A stretch of DNA of 57,542 nt from Nitrososphaerota archaeon (GTDB lineage: Archaea > Thermoproteota > Nitrososphaeria > Conexivisphaerales > UBA164), in NCBI GenBank assembly GCA_023381255.1, contig JAMCTX010000008.1:1-57542 (forward strand). The letters are read 5' to 3'. The notes under the pieces are model-generated. The model saw only the letters and a list, made by a program, of their open reading frames with translations. It did not search any database and was not told where the DNA came from. A program made the position numbers and the translations under genes. Below, in pieces: positions 26,351-35,614 of the stretch; within the stretch, counting starts at the first letter, position 1; each line of letters opens with the position of its first letter.

Positions 26351-27436
26351 CGAAGCCGGAGCCACTTTTAGCCTGTCGTACATAAAATTGAAATCGATTT
26401 CATCATCAACGATCCCCATTTTGCGATACATGCTTATGTAATTCTGCCCCGTGTCTGCAAGTATAGCCATAACTTTTTTTCCATCCTTTGCCATGTTAAT
26501 AGCTTCATGGCACGTGACGCCCGATGATGGCCCCAGCAGCAAATTGTACTTTCTGTATATCTCTCTGATGCATTCAAATGCTTCATCATCATTAACCACC
26601 TTGAAATCATCAGGCCTGGCTTCTGTTCTTTCAAGTATTGCCGGCATGAGAGAGGATTCACTCAGGTTTCTCAAACCCTGTATCTTGTGGTTTGGTTGCG
26701 GTTGTATTCCCACAACCTTAATTCCCCTGCTTTCCAATGAGGTTTTAAGCCCAACATAAGTGCCCCCAGTTCCTATTCCTGTCAAAACGGCATCAAGCCC
26801 TTTAACCTGGGCCAAAATTTCCGATGCAGTGCTGTTTGCATGCGCTAGCGGATTAAAGTTGTTTTCATATTGATTTAGCCAGAGGTATTTATCGCGTGTT
26901 GCGGGGCTCTGCGCATAGCTTTTTGCTATTGCAATGGCCTGATCCGTGTCGGTATTGCTAACACGAGGGCAAAGGTTATCATCAACCTCGATGGGCTCCG
27001 TTCCAAGCCGTTTAAAAATTTCCTTTACCTCATCAGTTACCTTGTAAGAAATAATAGGGATAAATCTAAAGCCAAATATCCTGGAAAGCGCGGAAATAGC
27101 TATGCCCGTGTTCCCGCTTGTGGGTTCAATTATGGTTTTTGTTTCAAGTAACCCGTTTTCCATGGCGCCTTTTACCATAAAGAAAGCCGGGCGCATTTTT
27201 AGGGAGCCGTGCTTAAAGTTTGTGCTTTTAATTGTAAAATGGTTAAACCACTCGGCCTTTGCATAAAAGGACTCACCGTCTAATTCCAGCTTGAAAACCG
27301 GCGTTCCTCCAATGCTTGCGCTTATGCCATCACCGTCGGCTATGTACGATATCAATCCGTTATTGGCAACTGCGTTTATCTTGAATTTATGATCTTCAAT
27401 CATGTGCTTTTTCTGTAATCCTTCTCTTAAATGCAT
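26345..27436 (-). CDS. PLP-dependent cysteine synthase family enzyme
   Basis: 363-residue fold type II PLP enzyme. PTSGNTGIAI (phosphate-binding loop), ISYKV, and GIGTGGTYVG with SSGVTCHEA near the C-terminus match cysteine synthase/cystathionine beta-synthase. The active-site Lys segment is unusual (FKHGSLKMRPAF in place of NPTGSVKDR), like archaeal O-phosphoserine sulfhydrylases, so substrate is uncertain. It converges with the MFS gene, overlapping by 6 bp. An ATG 33 bases downstream (27403) is an alternative start. Confidence 0.85.
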   Translation of the reverse strand: MHLREGLQKKHMIEDHKFKINAVANNGLISYIADGDGISASIGGTPVFKLELDGESFYAKAEWFNHFTIKSTNFKHGSLKMRPAFFMVKGAMENGLLETKTIIEPTSGNTGIAISALSRIFGFRFIPIISYKVTDEVKEIFKRLGTEPIEVDDNLCPRVSNTDTDQAIAIAKSYAQSPATRDKYLWLNQYENNFNPLAHANSTASEILAQVKGLDAVLTGIGTGGTYVGLKTSLESRGIKVVGIQPQPNHKIQGLRNLSESSLMPAILERTEARPDDFKVVNDDEAFECIREIYRKYNLLLGPSSGVTCHEAINMAKDGKKVMAILADTGQNYISMYRKMGIVDDEIDFNFMYDRLKVAPASL

Positions 27437-27464
27437 ATTGCAAAAATTTTTGAATTGATAAAAT

Positions 27465-28295
27465 TCATGAATTTGTCTTTAGAAACGCGTTTCCGGTGGT
27501 TGTGGATTCGCTCAATGATGCCATTCCGCTGCCTGCCACCCCATTGATCTGCTGGTTGTTGTTTGTAATGGTGTTATACGGTATTCCTGTAACGCCTATG
27601 CCGCCTGCTGATGATGATATGCTGAAAGACACTGATGAATCCGCAGGAATCAGCACATTTATGTTACCGGTTGTAGCCTTGAACACGTAGTTCCCAAGAA
27701 GGGGTCCGTCTAGGTTAGCTGATATATCACCAGTTACCACCGATGCATAAACGTCTTTGGTTGCTCTGGACCAGAATTGTATGTTCCCCGTGGTGACATC
27801 AAATGTGGCCTGGGGCAGGTAGGAAACGTTTACGTTTATGTTTCCTGTAGTGGTTGTAAGGTAAACGCTTGCAGCAGAATTAAGGTGCACCAGTATGTCG
27901 CCCGCGACCAATCTGACATCAATTTGGTCAGCCATGGAAGATGGGATTGCCACATTAATATTGACAGTTGGGTTTCCAAAAGAAAAAAAGCCAAGGGACG
28001 GCGAAGGTACATTTATGCTGAGGGCGCCATCATTTGCGCTTATTGAAGGAGCCTGCGGGCTTGTTATATAAGAAGTTGACACGTAGCTGACCAATATCTG
28101 GGATCCATTCCAACTGTTAACAGTTACGGTTCCAGCCGTGTCGCCTATGCTTATGGAACTTACCCCGGTCGAATTTATTGCCCTTGTTCCAGATATATCA
28201 TAGCTGTAGGGATGATATGAAGGCAAAATGAACGACCCTAAAAGCGAAACCGCGATCACTGATAAAACAATAGCAGCTGCTGCAACCGGCCTCAT
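27465..28295 (-). CDS. DUF4097-type surface beta-repeat protein
   Basis: 276 residues: one N-terminal membrane anchor (AAAIVLSVIAVSLLGSFI), then repeats around the TTGNINV / VTGDISA motif that build the DUF4097 beta-helix on the outer face of the membrane. GGAGG before the ATG gives a good ribosome site. It is the last gene of a three-gene operon with a short membrane protein and an ArsR-like regulator, a layout common for this domain, probably an envelope-stress or surface-sensing unit. Confidence 0.85.
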   Translation of the reverse strand: MRPVAAAAIVLSVIAVSLLGSFILPSYHPYSYDISGTRAINSTGVSSISIGDTAGTVTVNSWNGSQILVSYVSTSYITSPQAPSISANDGALSINVPSPSLGFFSFGNPTVNINVAIPSSMADQIDVRLVAGDILVHLNSAASVYLTTTTGNINVNVSYLPQATFDVTTGNIQFWSRATKDVYASVVTGDISANLDGPLLGNYVFKATTGNINVLIPADSSVSFSISSSAGGIGVTGIPYNTITNNNQQINGVAGSGMASLSESTTTGNAFLKTNS

Positions 28296-28297
28296 TT

Positions 28298-28564
28298 TTA
28301 TTCCTCCAGCGATTTTTTAAGTTCCTTTATTTCCTGGGTCAGTTCCTTTATTTCATTTAACAGCTCATCATTGCCATGTTCGTTGCTTTTCCTGTTAGAG
28401 TCCCTCACAACCCTGCTCCAGGATGTAACCGCAACAACAAGGACTATGAAAGCAAAAACCACGCCTGTAACACCTGTATATACAACCATGGCTATTACAG
28501 ACGCCGCCACTGCAATCCAGACTACAAGGGAAAGAAACAGCATGTCCCTCCCAACTTCATTCAT
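28298..28564 (-). CDS. Small membrane protein with cytoplasmic coiled coil
   Basis: 88 residues: two adjacent membrane helices near the N-terminus (LVVWIAVAASVIAMVVYTGV and VVFAFIVLVVAVTSW) and a C-terminal Glu/Lys coiled coil. GGAGGTGA lies six bases before the start, inside the end of the regulator gene. It sits between the regulator and the DUF4097 protein and may transmit signal or oligomerise with them. Family not recognised. Confidence 0.75.
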   Translation of the reverse strand: MNEVGRDMLFLSLVVWIAVAASVIAMVVYTGVTGVVFAFIVLVVAVTSWSRVVRDSNRKSNEHGNDELLNEIKELTQEIKELKKSLEE

Positions 28565-28859
28565 TAAGATTCACCTCCTTCAATATTATGCCGGGATCCA
28601 CCGTTATTTTAAAGTCAAGCAGCTCGTACATCCTAAGGGCCTTGGCCTGCCCAGGGATAAGCACGACCCTGCTTCTCACCAGGCCTGACTGTTCAAGCTT
28701 TTTCATATGGATCTTCACCAGCGCCCTGCTCACTCCCAGCCTTGACGCCAGAAGCGCCATGTGCATTTCCCCATGAAGCTTTAACATTGCTATTATCTTT
28801 AATCTCAGCGGATGTCCCAATGCATCCAATTCCCTCGCCAAAACGTCTGCATTTTCCAT
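28557..28859 (-). CDS. ArsR-like winged-helix regulator
   Basis: 100 residues forming one winged helix (DALGHPLRLKIIAMLKLHG, ASRLGVSRALVKIHMKKLE, SGLVRSRVVLI). First gene of the operon, so it probably controls it. Overlaps the membrane protein gene by 8 bp. Confidence 0.88.
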   Translation of the reverse strand: MENADVLARELDALGHPLRLKIIAMLKLHGEMHMALLASRLGVSRALVKIHMKKLEQSGLVRSRVVLIPGQAKALRMYELLDFKITVDPGIILKEVNLNE

Positions 28860-28927
28860 ACATTTCCATCAAGTAATATTTTAATTACATGTTTATAAAT
28901 ATTTTCCTGATTTTGGCCTTAAGGCTG

Positions 28928-30685
28928 TTAGTATCCATACATCAATTCAACTTTTCTGCGTATTTGCAGTATTTCATTTAAAACCTTTACATCATCTGGG
29001 TCAGTTATTATCTTTTTCAGGTCATTTATCTGATTCGAATTTGGCAGCGTGTAGAGTACCTCCTCTTCCCTTATATGCCGCCCTATTGTTATGTCCCTTA
29101 TCGATATCGCAGCTTCTTCGCCGGCCTTCAGTTCCTGCACGTTCTCCCCCTGAACCTGAATTTGCTCTATAATTCCAATTTCCTTTCCGTATAAATTCAT
29201 CACCCTGACCTTCGGTTTTAGCGTTCCGTGTATCACCCTTACCCCAAATATTGCCGGATTGCTCCTCCTGAAAATATAACCCTTTATTACTTGGAGCTTT
29301 GCCGGGTATGTAATTTGTTCAAGCTTAAGATGCAGGTCCTTTTCCTTTTGCTCAGTGACATATCTCTGATACTCCTCAATTATGTCGTACATTACTTTGC
29401 CAGAAAAAATTTTTACTGTCGGATTTTCAACCAATAGCTTCTGGTTAAATGCAAGCACAACGCCAAGATACTTGTCCTTTTCCCTTACAAGCTCTGCCTC
29501 TATTATGTCTTTTTTGGTAATTGGTCCCACTTCGGCGTACCTGATTGGTATGCCGGCCTGCTTCAGCAAAAATGACATTGCCTCAAGAGACCCCAAGGCA
29601 TCAACCTTGATTATAACGCCCACCTGGTCATTTTTTATAATAAGCTTTTTCAACTCTTCTTCAATTTCCTTCCTGGCGTTCAGCTCATCCTCTTCGTCAG
29701 TTACTACATACATCGGCGCTCCTGCTACAGCTTCATCCGGATCGGACACAACTATGCTTATCCCGGCAGACGCTTCAACCTCCCTTACTGGCTTAAATTT
29801 ATCACGGGGGTCTCTCATCTCGTCAAGGGGCTTGGGCAGATATATGCCCTTGATTTTTGTCGTCTTTGAACTCACAGACGTCCCAATAACAACCTTATCG
29901 TTGAGGGCAACAATTCCGCCAAGCAAAATTACATGAAATATTGTCCCAATCCCCTCCTCTTCCCTGACTTCAAGGATTATTCCCCTGCCAGGCTCTTTTT
30001 TGAAGGCAAGTTTGTTTTTCATGAAATTTTGTACAAGCCCCAGCAAAACAGTAAGCATTTCGGGTATTCCTTCTCCTGTTGTTGCGCTTACAGGAATCAT
30101 CGCAACCTGCTTCGTGAAGCTTGTTATTCTGTAGTAGGCTTCGGCATCAAAACCCAGCTGCGCAAGCTGGCCCAAGGCGGTGTAAATTCTTTCGTCAAGC
30201 AACTTCTGCGTGGCAGGATCCTGCGACTTTACATCCTCTTCAAGCGTAATGCGGGGGTTGGACCTCCAGCCTGCAATAAGGTCTACCTTGTTTAGAGCTA
30301 TAAGGAACGGAACCTTTTTGTCTTTCAGGATGTTTATGCTTTCCACTGTCTGTTTTTCTATGCCCTTTGTTATATCAACCACTATTATGGCTATATCGGC
30401 TGCCGAACCCCCTCTGTACCTGAGGTTTGAAAATGCTTCATGCCCTGGCGTATCAATGAACAGCACCCCTGGAATCTTAACATTTATCCTGTACTTTGAT
30501 AACAGGCTGCCCGTCATTGAAATCAGGACATCGCTTGGGTAAAGGCTGGCACCTATGTGCTGGGTTATCCCGCCGGCTTCCTTTTGCTGAACAGCAGTGC
30601 CCCTAAGCCTGTCCAGCAGCGATGTTTTGCCGGCATCGACGTGACCAAGCACAACCACAATTGGTTCCCTTATTGCCTTTTCCAT
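28928..30685 (-). CDS. infB: Translation initiation factor aIF5B (IF-2)
   Basis: GTPase that joins ribosomal subunits with initiator tRNA. 585 residues, the archaeal length, with no intein. G1 GHVDAGKTSLL at residues 14-24, G3 DTPGHEAF near 77, and G4 NKVDL near 131 are intact, followed by domains II-IV. A conserved housekeeping gene standing alone on this strand. Confidence 0.97.
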   Translation of the reverse strand: MEKAIREPIVVVLGHVDAGKTSLLDRLRGTAVQQKEAGGITQHIGASLYPSDVLISMTGSLLSKYRINVKIPGVLFIDTPGHEAFSNLRYRGGSAADIAIIVVDITKGIEKQTVESINILKDKKVPFLIALNKVDLIAGWRSNPRITLEEDVKSQDPATQKLLDERIYTALGQLAQLGFDAEAYYRITSFTKQVAMIPVSATTGEGIPEMLTVLLGLVQNFMKNKLAFKKEPGRGIILEVREEEGIGTIFHVILLGGIVALNDKVVIGTSVSSKTTKIKGIYLPKPLDEMRDPRDKFKPVREVEASAGISIVVSDPDEAVAGAPMYVVTDEEDELNARKEIEEELKKLIIKNDQVGVIIKVDALGSLEAMSFLLKQAGIPIRYAEVGPITKKDIIEAELVREKDKYLGVVLAFNQKLLVENPTVKIFSGKVMYDIIEEYQRYVTEQKEKDLHLKLEQITYPAKLQVIKGYIFRRSNPAIFGVRVIHGTLKPKVRVMNLYGKEIGIIEQIQVQGENVQELKAGEEAAISIRDITIGRHIREEEVLYTLPNSNQINDLKKIITDPDDVKVLNEILQIRRKVELMYGY

Positions 30686-30758
30686 GCGCTTATAGTCAAA
30701 TGCCCGCTAAAATAACCGTTTCTGCATATCGAGCTAGAGTGGCACATTGGATGGTGGG

Positions 30759-31322
30759 TTACCAGTGGTTCCAGTGATTAATGTCGCTGCGCAGCGACTT
30801 TTCCCTTGGTTCACCTGCTGCATAACCAAGGTGTATCATCCATTGGGGTTCAACATAATCAGGTATCCCAAGCAGGCCCCTCATAATCCCGGTCGTGACC
30901 CATGGCGCAGCCCTCCAAAATGCCCCAAGCCCCAGGCAATTGGCAGCTATCAGCATGTTTTCGGCTGCTGCCGCAAGGCTCTGGACCCCCATTTTATATT
31001 CCAGTTCATTTTGATATTTAAGCAACCGCGTGTCAAGGCAGCCAATTATTATTGCAGGCGTATTAATCGTCATGTCATAGGACCTCCTTGCCCTTTGTTC
31101 ATCCGCCTTTCCACTTGCTATATACGCAACCATCATTTCCTGGGCAAGCCTTTTTTTAATCTCTTCATTATTCAACGCTATAAAATGCCACGGCTGTTCA
31201 TTATGGGCACTTGGCGCTGACGCTCCCGCCAGCAGTATTTTTTGAATGATGGCATCGTTAACTGTTTCGCTCGTAAACTTTCTAACACTTCTTCTGCTAA
31301 AAATTGCGTCATTGCAGTCCAT
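30759..31322 (-). CDS. Nitroreductase family flavoprotein
   Basis: 187 residues with the FMN-binding hallmarks SRRSVRKF at the N-terminus, AGASAPSAHNEQPWHF and the C-terminal LGYAAGEPREKS. Reduces nitro- or quinone compounds with NAD(P)H; physiological substrate unknown. Divergent from the hydroxyacid dehydrogenase, with a shared AT-rich promoter region. Confidence 0.92.
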   Translation of the reverse strand: MDCNDAIFSRRSVRKFTSETVNDAIIQKILLAGASAPSAHNEQPWHFIALNNEEIKKRLAQEMMVAYIASGKADEQRARRSYDMTINTPAIIIGCLDTRLLKYQNELEYKMGVQSLAAAAENMLIAANCLGLGAFWRAAPWVTTGIMRGLLGIPDYVEPQWMIHLGYAAGEPREKSLRSDINHWNHW

Positions 31323-31373
31323 GAATTTAATGTTTAAAAAATATTTAATAAGCTATCGTTCTAAATTTAATTC

Positions 31374-32252
31374 ATGGTAAAACTTGGATTTATAGGCTTA
31401 GGTAAAATGGGATCCGCTTTGGCCATTAGGGCCGTGCAATCGGGATACAATGTAATAGGATACAACAGGACAAGGGCAAAACTGGAAGGGTTAAGGGACA
31501 GAATGGACATTGCACCATCCATAAGCGATGTGTGCGAGGCAAGCGATACAATGATAGTCAGCGTAACAGACGACGCTGCGGATGAGGATGTAACGCTGGG
31601 CAATCATGGCATTTCAGATTACGTAAAGCCAAATAAAACAATTCTTGACTTCAGCACGATAAGCCCGATGGAATCGAAATATATAAATGAAAAACTGAAA
31701 AGGAAGGGGGTTCACAGGATAGAGGTTCCTGTTGTAGGAGGACCGAGCAAGGCCCTGAGGGGGGAACTTATAGCTCTGGTCGGCGGGGAAAGGGAAAAAT
31801 ACGAAGATTTGATGGACCTGATAAGGGCTTTTGCGCACAGGACATTTTACATAGGAGACATAGGCAGCGCGCAAACGGTGAAGCTGGCCTTTAACCTGCT
31901 TGTGGCCGGATACGCGGAAATTCTCGGTGAAGGCCTTACTCTAGTGAAGAAAGACGGAATTGACCCGAGGCTTCTTATAAACGTGTTAAACGTCAGCACA
32001 TACAAGACGGAATTCAGCGAAACAAAGGGGGTAAAGATGGTAGCTGAAAACTACGACCCGACATTTTACCTGAAGCATATGAAAAAGGATCTGGGATTGC
32101 TTACAAAGGTAGCCAATGAGTATGAAATATACATGCCGGTCATGTCAGCACTCTGGACGGCTTACACCGGAGCGGTGGACCAGGAACTTGGAGACGAAGA
32201 TTTCAGCGCAATATTTGAGTACCTTAAAAAGGTTAATAATATAAAGAAATAG
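31374..32252 (+). CDS. Beta-hydroxyacid dehydrogenase (HIBADH family)
   Basis: 292 residues: Rossmann motif GFIGLGKMGSALA at the N-terminus, substrate-binding VVGGPSKALRGEL near residue 122, and catalytic lysine region QTVKLAFNLLVAGY near 168. Acts on 3-hydroxyisobutyrate, tartronate semialdehyde or a related acid. TATTTAATA lies about 25 bases upstream, suggesting a leaderless mRNA. It ends 11 bases before tRNA-Cys. Confidence 0.93.
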   Translation: MVKLGFIGLGKMGSALAIRAVQSGYNVIGYNRTRAKLEGLRDRMDIAPSISDVCEASDTMIVSVTDDAADEDVTLGNHGISDYVKPNKTILDFSTISPMESKYINEKLKRKGVHRIEVPVVGGPSKALRGELIALVGGEREKYEDLMDLIRAFAHRTFYIGDIGSAQTVKLAFNLLVAGYAEILGEGLTLVKKDGIDPRLLINVLNVSTYKTEFSETKGVKMVAENYDPTFYLKHMKKDLGLLTKVANEYEIYMPVMSALWTAYTGAVDQELGDEDFSAIFEYLKKVNNIKK

Positions 32253-32263
32253 AACGCACATAA

Positions 32264-32335
32264 GCCGGGGTGTCGGAACGGCTACGAGTGCGGCTGCAGA
32301 CCGCATGTATGTGGGTTCAAATCCCACCCCCGGCT
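32264..32335 (+). tRNA. tRNA-Cys (GCA)
   Basis: 72-base cloverleaf: acceptor GCCGGGG/CCCCGGC, anticodon stem TGCGG/CCGCA with loop CTGCAGA giving GCA, T arm GTGGG-TTCAAAT-CCCAC, and discriminator T73 as required for cysteine. It is the last chromosomal feature before the mobile element and so a candidate attachment site. Confidence 0.98.
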
Positions 32336-32417
32336 TCCGGTCTAAAGGTACGGAGCCTGCGGTTTAAAATCGCCAAGCATCAAGTAAGCCGCTAAACAGC
32401 TAAAAATAAAAAATACT

Positions 32418-33635
32418 TTAGTTCTTTTCAGCTCTTCTTGCGCCGTCGGCAATGAATATTGCGCCGGCAATTATAGCTATGTATTGAACCAATGAATAGT
32501 TCTGAGGGTTGGCCATGCTATGGTACGTGAAGCCCACCGTTGTCATGCCCGACCCGGTCACCGTGCCGCTTGAAGGGGAAGGCACCGCGCCGTTTTGCGA
32601 ATTGGATATGCTCCACTGCACCGACCCGGAAAGGCCGCTGACAGCCACCTCTGTTCCGTTCGGAAGGTCATATTGCTGCCCATTGACCGTCAATATTGCA
32701 TAATCCCCGGCTTTTAGCCCTGTTTCCTGCCAGACGTATGAATAGGTGCTTGAGGGTGCGCTCAATGATACTGGATTTGATTCCGTCACAATGCCAATAG
32801 TTTTAAGCGATTCACCGACAAGATAATTATTCGATATTACCGCAATGTATGTGTTTCCTGCCATGCCGGTCACCGAAAGGCTTTGGCCTGCTGTTTCCAC
32901 CCCAAGCTGATTTCCGGTTGTAAGGTCATAAATCAGAATGACATAACCGGGCGTGCTTGACATTGGGATACTTGCCAACGCGGTCAGAGTGTTGCCCGAT
33001 GCCGAAAGCACTACGCCTATGGAAGGCTGGGTTGAGCTGTACGCGAAAGCTATCACCGATGTTCCGCTTGAGCTGATTGTTCCGTAATCTGGGCTTGGCG
33101 TTGCGCCGCCCTGCGAGCTTGACATGCTCCACTGATAACTACCATCAGGAAGGTTGTTGATGACCACCTTTGGTGTTGAAGCCGATATTGTGTATGCCTG
33201 CCCGTTCACGGTCAGCGTTGCGCTGTCTCCCTGTTTCAGCCCGGTCTCCTCAAAAGTGTATGAATATGTCATGTATTTTGGGGTATTGGCGGAAAACGTT
33301 ATGGTATAAGAGCCGCCGGGCGCGAAATTGCCGGCTGCCGGGCTTGCCGCATATTGCGTATTTCCTATCTGGAACCCTGGTACGTAGAAGGCGAGCAGGT
33401 TCTGCGTAGATATTGGGTCGTAGGAGAATGTCGCCACTATCGTGTTTGTGGCAGAGCTGAAGGTCTGGTATGACTGGCCGTTGTATATTTCCACAGACCA
33501 TGCGGTTCCCGCGGGCAGCCCCGTTTCGGTTACGGTCACGGTAGTTTGCGTAAGGCCCAGCGTGGTAACTGCGGTTGGCCCGACTATTCCGCCTATTACA
33601 AGAATTATCCCGATTATGATTTCCAGCTTATTCAT
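32418..33635 (-). CDS. Surface protein with GLPxGTxWSV repeats, paralog A
   Basis: 405 residues with membrane helices at both ends. After the N-terminal helix comes a VTVTETGLPAGTAWSVEI domain, then two YSYTFEETGLK / YSYVWQETGLK domains of about 75 residues, each ending in a PSPxxGT-x-SSGTSVIAF-like strand. The C-terminal helix ends ADGARRAEKN. Similar repeats decorate many Thermoplasmata surface proteins. The neighbouring gene is a paralog with the same ends. Start ATG, with the octamer motif 4 nt upstream. Could be an adhesin, S-layer-like or virion envelope protein. Confidence 0.8.
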   Translation of the reverse strand: MNKLEIIIGIILVIGGIVGPTAVTTLGLTQTTVTVTETGLPAGTAWSVEIYNGQSYQTFSSATNTIVATFSYDPISTQNLLAFYVPGFQIGNTQYAASPAAGNFAPGGSYTITFSANTPKYMTYSYTFEETGLKQGDSATLTVNGQAYTISASTPKVVINNLPDGSYQWSMSSSQGGATPSPDYGTISSSGTSVIAFAYSSTQPSIGVVLSASGNTLTALASIPMSSTPGYVILIYDLTTGNQLGVETAGQSLSVTGMAGNTYIAVISNNYLVGESLKTIGIVTESNPVSLSAPSSTYSYVWQETGLKAGDYAILTVNGQQYDLPNGTEVAVSGLSGSVQWSISNSQNGAVPSPSSGTVTGSGMTTVGFTYHSMANPQNYSLVQYIAIIAGAIFIADGARRAEKN

Positions 33636-33639
33636 TACA

Positions 33640-33647
33640 ATATAGAT
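33640..33647 (-). promoter_or_regulatory. Start-proximal octamer, gene 32418-33635
   Basis: ATCTATAT, 4 nt before the ATG; a T-rich TTTTTTGACA stretch precedes it. Confidence 0.6.
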
Positions 33648-33685
33648 ATGTCTGTCAAAAAATCAAGAAAAAAAATCAAATAATC

Positions 33686-34912
33686 TTAGCTCTTTTCATT
33701 GGTTCTTCTTGCGCCGTCAGCCATAAGGACGATGCCTATGATTATTCCCGCGTACTGCATCCATGACATGTTGCTTAATGAAAGCCCGCCTATTGAAGTG
33801 CCGTACGTGAAGTCTATCGTGGTGTATCCCGATGTTGATGTGCTGCCCTGCGCCGGTGACGGTGTTGCACCCTGCGCCGATGACGAAACGCTCCACGCCG
33901 TCGTTCCCGAAAGGCTGTTCACCGAAACCGCGGTTCCCGGAGAAAGCGTGTACTGCTGCCCGTTCACCGTAAGCACCGCCGTGTCTCCTGACTTAAGCCC
34001 GCTTTCCTGCCACGTGTATGAATAGTACTGGGATGACGAAGAGCCGGAACCGTAAACAAATTCAATAACCGTGGTTCCCGAACTGCTTACAGTGCCGCCG
34101 TACGTGCTTGGAACGCCTCCCATGTCGGACTGCGCCACCGTCCACGACACCGACCCGCTCAATGAATTAAGCGTTACCGATGCCGATGACGGCGTGAGAT
34201 AATAGTACTGACCATTCACTATCAATGTTGCGCTGTCTCCCGCTTTCATGTCGATTTCCTGCCACGTGTATGAATAGGATGAACTGCCTGACCCTGACCC
34301 TGACCCGGAGCCGCTGCCAGAGCTTGGGTATGTGAATGCTATTGACACGCTGCCCGACCCGCTGATTGTGCCGCTGGATGGGCTTGGAACGCCGCCGCCC
34401 TGTGAATCGGATATGCTCCACGTCACCGTTCCTGACAGCGAATTGACCTCCACATCAGGCACGTTTGCGGATATGGAATACGCCTGCCCGTCAACCGTCA
34501 GCGTTGCCGAATCGCTTATGTGCCATCCCGTCGTCTTGAACGTGTATGAATATGTAGTTGCCGTTGGGCTCGTGGAAAACGCTATGCTGACCGTTCCCTT
34601 TACCTCTGCGGACCCGCTTGAAGGCGAAGGATAGTATGTCGCGCCGTTTGCCGTGATTGAAGGCGATGTCCATGAATAGTAGTATTCAATTCCGTTAAAG
34701 TCAAAGCTTGCCGTTATCGTATTAGTTGACGAAGTGAACTGGTGCCAGCCGCTGCCTTCGTTCACCGAAACAGACCAAAGCGTGCCGGAAGGCAATCCCG
34801 TTTCGACGAAAGTTATGTATGTCGGAAGGACCACAAGATTGGTGGCCACCGAAGGCCCCGCTATCGCCCCTATGACAAGTATTAGACCTATTGCCAATTC
34901 GATATTGTTCAA
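33686..34912 (-). CDS. Surface protein with GLPxGTxWSV repeats, paralog B
   Basis: 408 residues, paralog of the downstream gene: same N-terminal helix, GLPSGTLWSV domain, then three YSYTWQE / YSYTFKT domains, and a C-terminal helix ending ADGARRTNEKS. A Gly-Ser linker (about eight GS repeats) separates the second and third domains, encoded by a short simple repeat near 34285-34320. The start is a TTG, the only in-frame choice after the octamer, with GGTGAA in front. The shared Ala-Asp-Gly-Ala-Arg-Arg tail may be a retention or sorting signal. Confidence 0.8.
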   Translation of the reverse strand: MNNIELAIGLILVIGAIAGPSVATNLVVLPTYITFVETGLPSGTLWSVSVNEGSGWHQFTSSTNTITASFDFNGIEYYYSWTSPSITANGATYYPSPSSGSAEVKGTVSIAFSTSPTATTYSYTFKTTGWHISDSATLTVDGQAYSISANVPDVEVNSLSGTVTWSISDSQGGGVPSPSSGTISGSGSVSIAFTYPSSGSGSGSGSGSGSSSYSYTWQEIDMKAGDSATLIVNGQYYYLTPSSASVTLNSLSGSVSWTVAQSDMGGVPSTYGGTVSSSGTTVIEFVYGSGSSSSQYYSYTWQESGLKSGDTAVLTVNGQQYTLSPGTAVSVNSLSGTTAWSVSSSAQGATPSPAQGSTSTSGYTTIDFTYGTSIGGLSLSNMSWMQYAGIIIGIVLMADGARRTNEKS

Positions 34913-34918
34913 TTCACC

Positions 34919-34926
34919 ATATAGAT
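34919..34926 (-). promoter_or_regulatory. Start-proximal octamer, gene 33686-34912
   Basis: ATCTATAT followed by GGTGAA and a TTG start (6 nt gap). Here octamer and ribosome site abut. Confidence 0.6.
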
Positions 34927-34981
34927 AGGTCTGGCTAAAAACTTAAAACCAAAAAATAAATAAAAAATATAGACTTTGCTT

Positions 34982-35608
34982 TTATGAATGCTTCTGTGTC
35001 TCGTACAGTATTCCGGCTATGACAGCAAAGACCACGCCAAGTGCCGCCAGAACTTCAGCAGTGCTGAATACGTACTGTGTTCCTGTCAGGCTTGAAGGCA
35101 CCACCACCGACTGCCCCGCGCCATTGCCGACTATTGCTCCCTGAACGTTCCAAGACCCGCTCTGGGTTGTCAATCCTATCAGCACCGTGCTTGATGAAAC
35201 GCCCTGTACGTATGGTGTGATGTCATAAGTCACCGAGAACGACCCTGATACTATGTCAGAGTAGTACCCGCCTATGCCGCCGCTGAAGCTCCCCTTTGTG
35301 AGTGCCTGCGCGTTAAGCACGTGCCCGTTGACGCTTACCACCAGGTATCTTGCGTATGAATCGGTGCTTGTGGTTCCCGTTACCGTTATGACTACCTGCT
35401 GGTCGCCCTGCACGCCTGCCGTGTTGACCGTATAGCTCTGCGGTGTCCATCCGGTGTTCTGGAAGGTTGCCCCTCCTGACGGTGTTACGAGAATTGTTGT
35501 TCCTGAAGAAGCTGCGTGTGTTGCCACGCCCATGCCCATGCCGAGTACCATCAGTAGTACGAATGCCCCAATGAAAGCTGCTTTTGGTTTAGAAATCTGT
35601 GTCATCAT
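34982..35608 (-). CDS. Secreted/membrane-anchored protein
   Basis: 208 residues: N-terminal signal-like helix (AAFIGAFVLLMVLGMGMGVA), a Thr/Ser/Gly/Val-rich beta domain and a C-terminal helix (FSTAEVLAALGVVFAVIAGI) followed by a short charged tail. Family not recognised. GGTGAT five bases upstream of the start lies at the end of the preceding gene, so it is expressed with it. Confidence 0.7.
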   Translation of the reverse strand: MMTQISKPKAAFIGAFVLLMVLGMGMGVATHAASSGTTILVTPSGGATFQNTGWTPQSYTVNTAGVQGDQQVVITVTGTTSTDSYARYLVVSVNGHVLNAQALTKGSFSGGIGGYYSDIVSGSFSVTYDITPYVQGVSSSTVLIGLTTQSGSWNVQGAIVGNGAGQSVVVPSSLTGTQYVFSTAEVLAALGVVFAVIAGILYETQKHS

Positions 35609-35614
35609 TTTTTA

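Noticed and set aside
32145-32327. Minus-strand frame over tRNA-Cys
   Set aside because: A translation of the tRNA complement (GFEPTYMRS-type), a common artefact; similar frames over the Ala and Leu tRNAs were also discarded.
33635-33665. Bacterial-type -35/-10 promoter (TTGACA then TATATT)
   Set aside because: Spacing is about 8 nt rather than 17 and the host is archaeal; only one gene shows the TTGACA.
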